Source: Paracoccaceae bacterium (lineage in GTDB: Bacteria > Pseudomonadota > Alphaproteobacteria > Rhodobacterales > Rhodobacteraceae). Taken from it: a DNA stretch of 6,066 nt. Where the stretch lies: assembly GCA_026982515.1 (NCBI GenBank), contig JALSGY010000041.1, positions 1 through 6,066 of the forward strand, given 5' to 3'. Below, piece after piece: positions 5,947 through 6,066 of the stretch (the stretch's first letter is position 1; every line of letters begins with the position of its first letter). The position numbers were made by a program, and so were the translations under genes. The notes under the pieces were generated by a model that made no database searches, was not told the origin of the DNA, and saw nothing but the letters and a program-made list of their open reading frames with translations.

Positions 5947-6066
5947 GGGCGGGGTCCTTGCGCGCCCTGGCCACGACGGGGCTGCGGGCGGTGGCGGGCC
6001 AGCGCGGGCACCTGCTGCCCTGGGCGCCGGTGTGCCTTGGCGCGGGCATCGGCGTCTGGTTCGCCA
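5916..6066 (+). CDS. comEC: Probable ComEC/Rec2-family protein, N-terminal fragment cut by the window edge
   Basis: Only about 50 codons are visible. From residue 29 the frame reads QRGHLLPWAPVCLGAGIGVW, a basic-aromatic lead into a hydrophobic segment that resembles the N terminus of alphaproteobacterial ComEC, the inner-membrane channel for DNA uptake. Position supports this: comEC divergent from gltX, usually followed by lexA, is an arrangement I recall from Rhodobacteraceae. There is no in-frame ATG. GTG at 5916 and TTG at 5910 are the likely starts; GGGAG (5899-5903) is six bases from the TTG and twelve from the GTG, so the TTG start has better spacing while GTG is the commoner codon. 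The ComEC domain, its metallo-beta-lactamase region and most of the protein lie outside, so the call rests on a short match plus gene order. Confidence 0.6.
   Translation, partial: MVYSIGSARTRAGSLRALATTGLRAVAGQRGHLLPWAPVCLGAGIGVWFA

Noticed and set aside
5941..5956. A possible LexA box of the alphaproteobacterial GAAC-N7-GAAC type near comEC
   Set aside because: GAAC is present at 5941-5944, but the half-site seven bases on reads GGGT, so the direct repeat is missing.
5944..5960. CAAGG/CCTTG hairpin with a seven-base loop
   Set aside because: Five pairs inside the start of a coding region, with no T tract, is expected by chance.
1..6066. tRNA genes, insertion sequences, CRISPR arrays, phage or defence genes
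   Set aside because: None is visible: nearly all bases belong to six recognisable core genes, and no array of spaced repeats or transposase motif was seen.

Overview
The window looks like a stretch of alphaproteobacterial core chromosome, most probably from the Rhodobacteraceae/Rhodobacterales. The reasons are high G+C (roughly two thirds by eye), G/C-ending codons in every gene, and the gene order ccmF-ccmH-enoyl-CoA hydratase facing gltA-gltX, then comEC. I recall this order from that group but could not search for it here. I see no tRNA, rRNA, insertion sequence, phage gene or CRISPR array. No stretch over 300 bases lacks a gene.

Layout: bases 1-2178 hold the end of a cytochrome c maturation (System I) operon, with the C-terminal part of ccmF overlapping ccmH by four bases. 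A short gap leads to a complete PaaG-like crotonase-fold gene (2247-3023, +), followed by a GC-rich stem-loop with a T-rich tail. The minus strand carries gltX (5871 to 4468) followed 60 bases later by gltA (starting at 4407), so gltA converges on the crotonase gene. At the right edge a divergent gene, probably comEC, begins about 40 bases from gltX and runs out of the window.

Function: CcmF and CcmH form the haem-ligation end of cytochrome c assembly. Citrate synthase feeds the TCA cycle and GltX charges tRNA-Glu. The crotonase may act on an acyl-CoA intermediate, but nothing nearby fixes its substrate. The neighbours are housekeeping genes rather than one shared pathway.

Two things stand out. 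First, gltA has lost one base in the codon for Leu416. The normal C-terminal tail (15 residues, then a stop at 3113-3115) is intact in the next frame, while the literal frame runs on to 2965 and gives a 480-residue product overlapping the facing gene. Second, CcmH carries about 75 extra residues between its redox motif and its last helix, an open, in-frame and apparently helical insertion in a normally compact domain. I found no convincing evidence of a wholly new multi-gene system.
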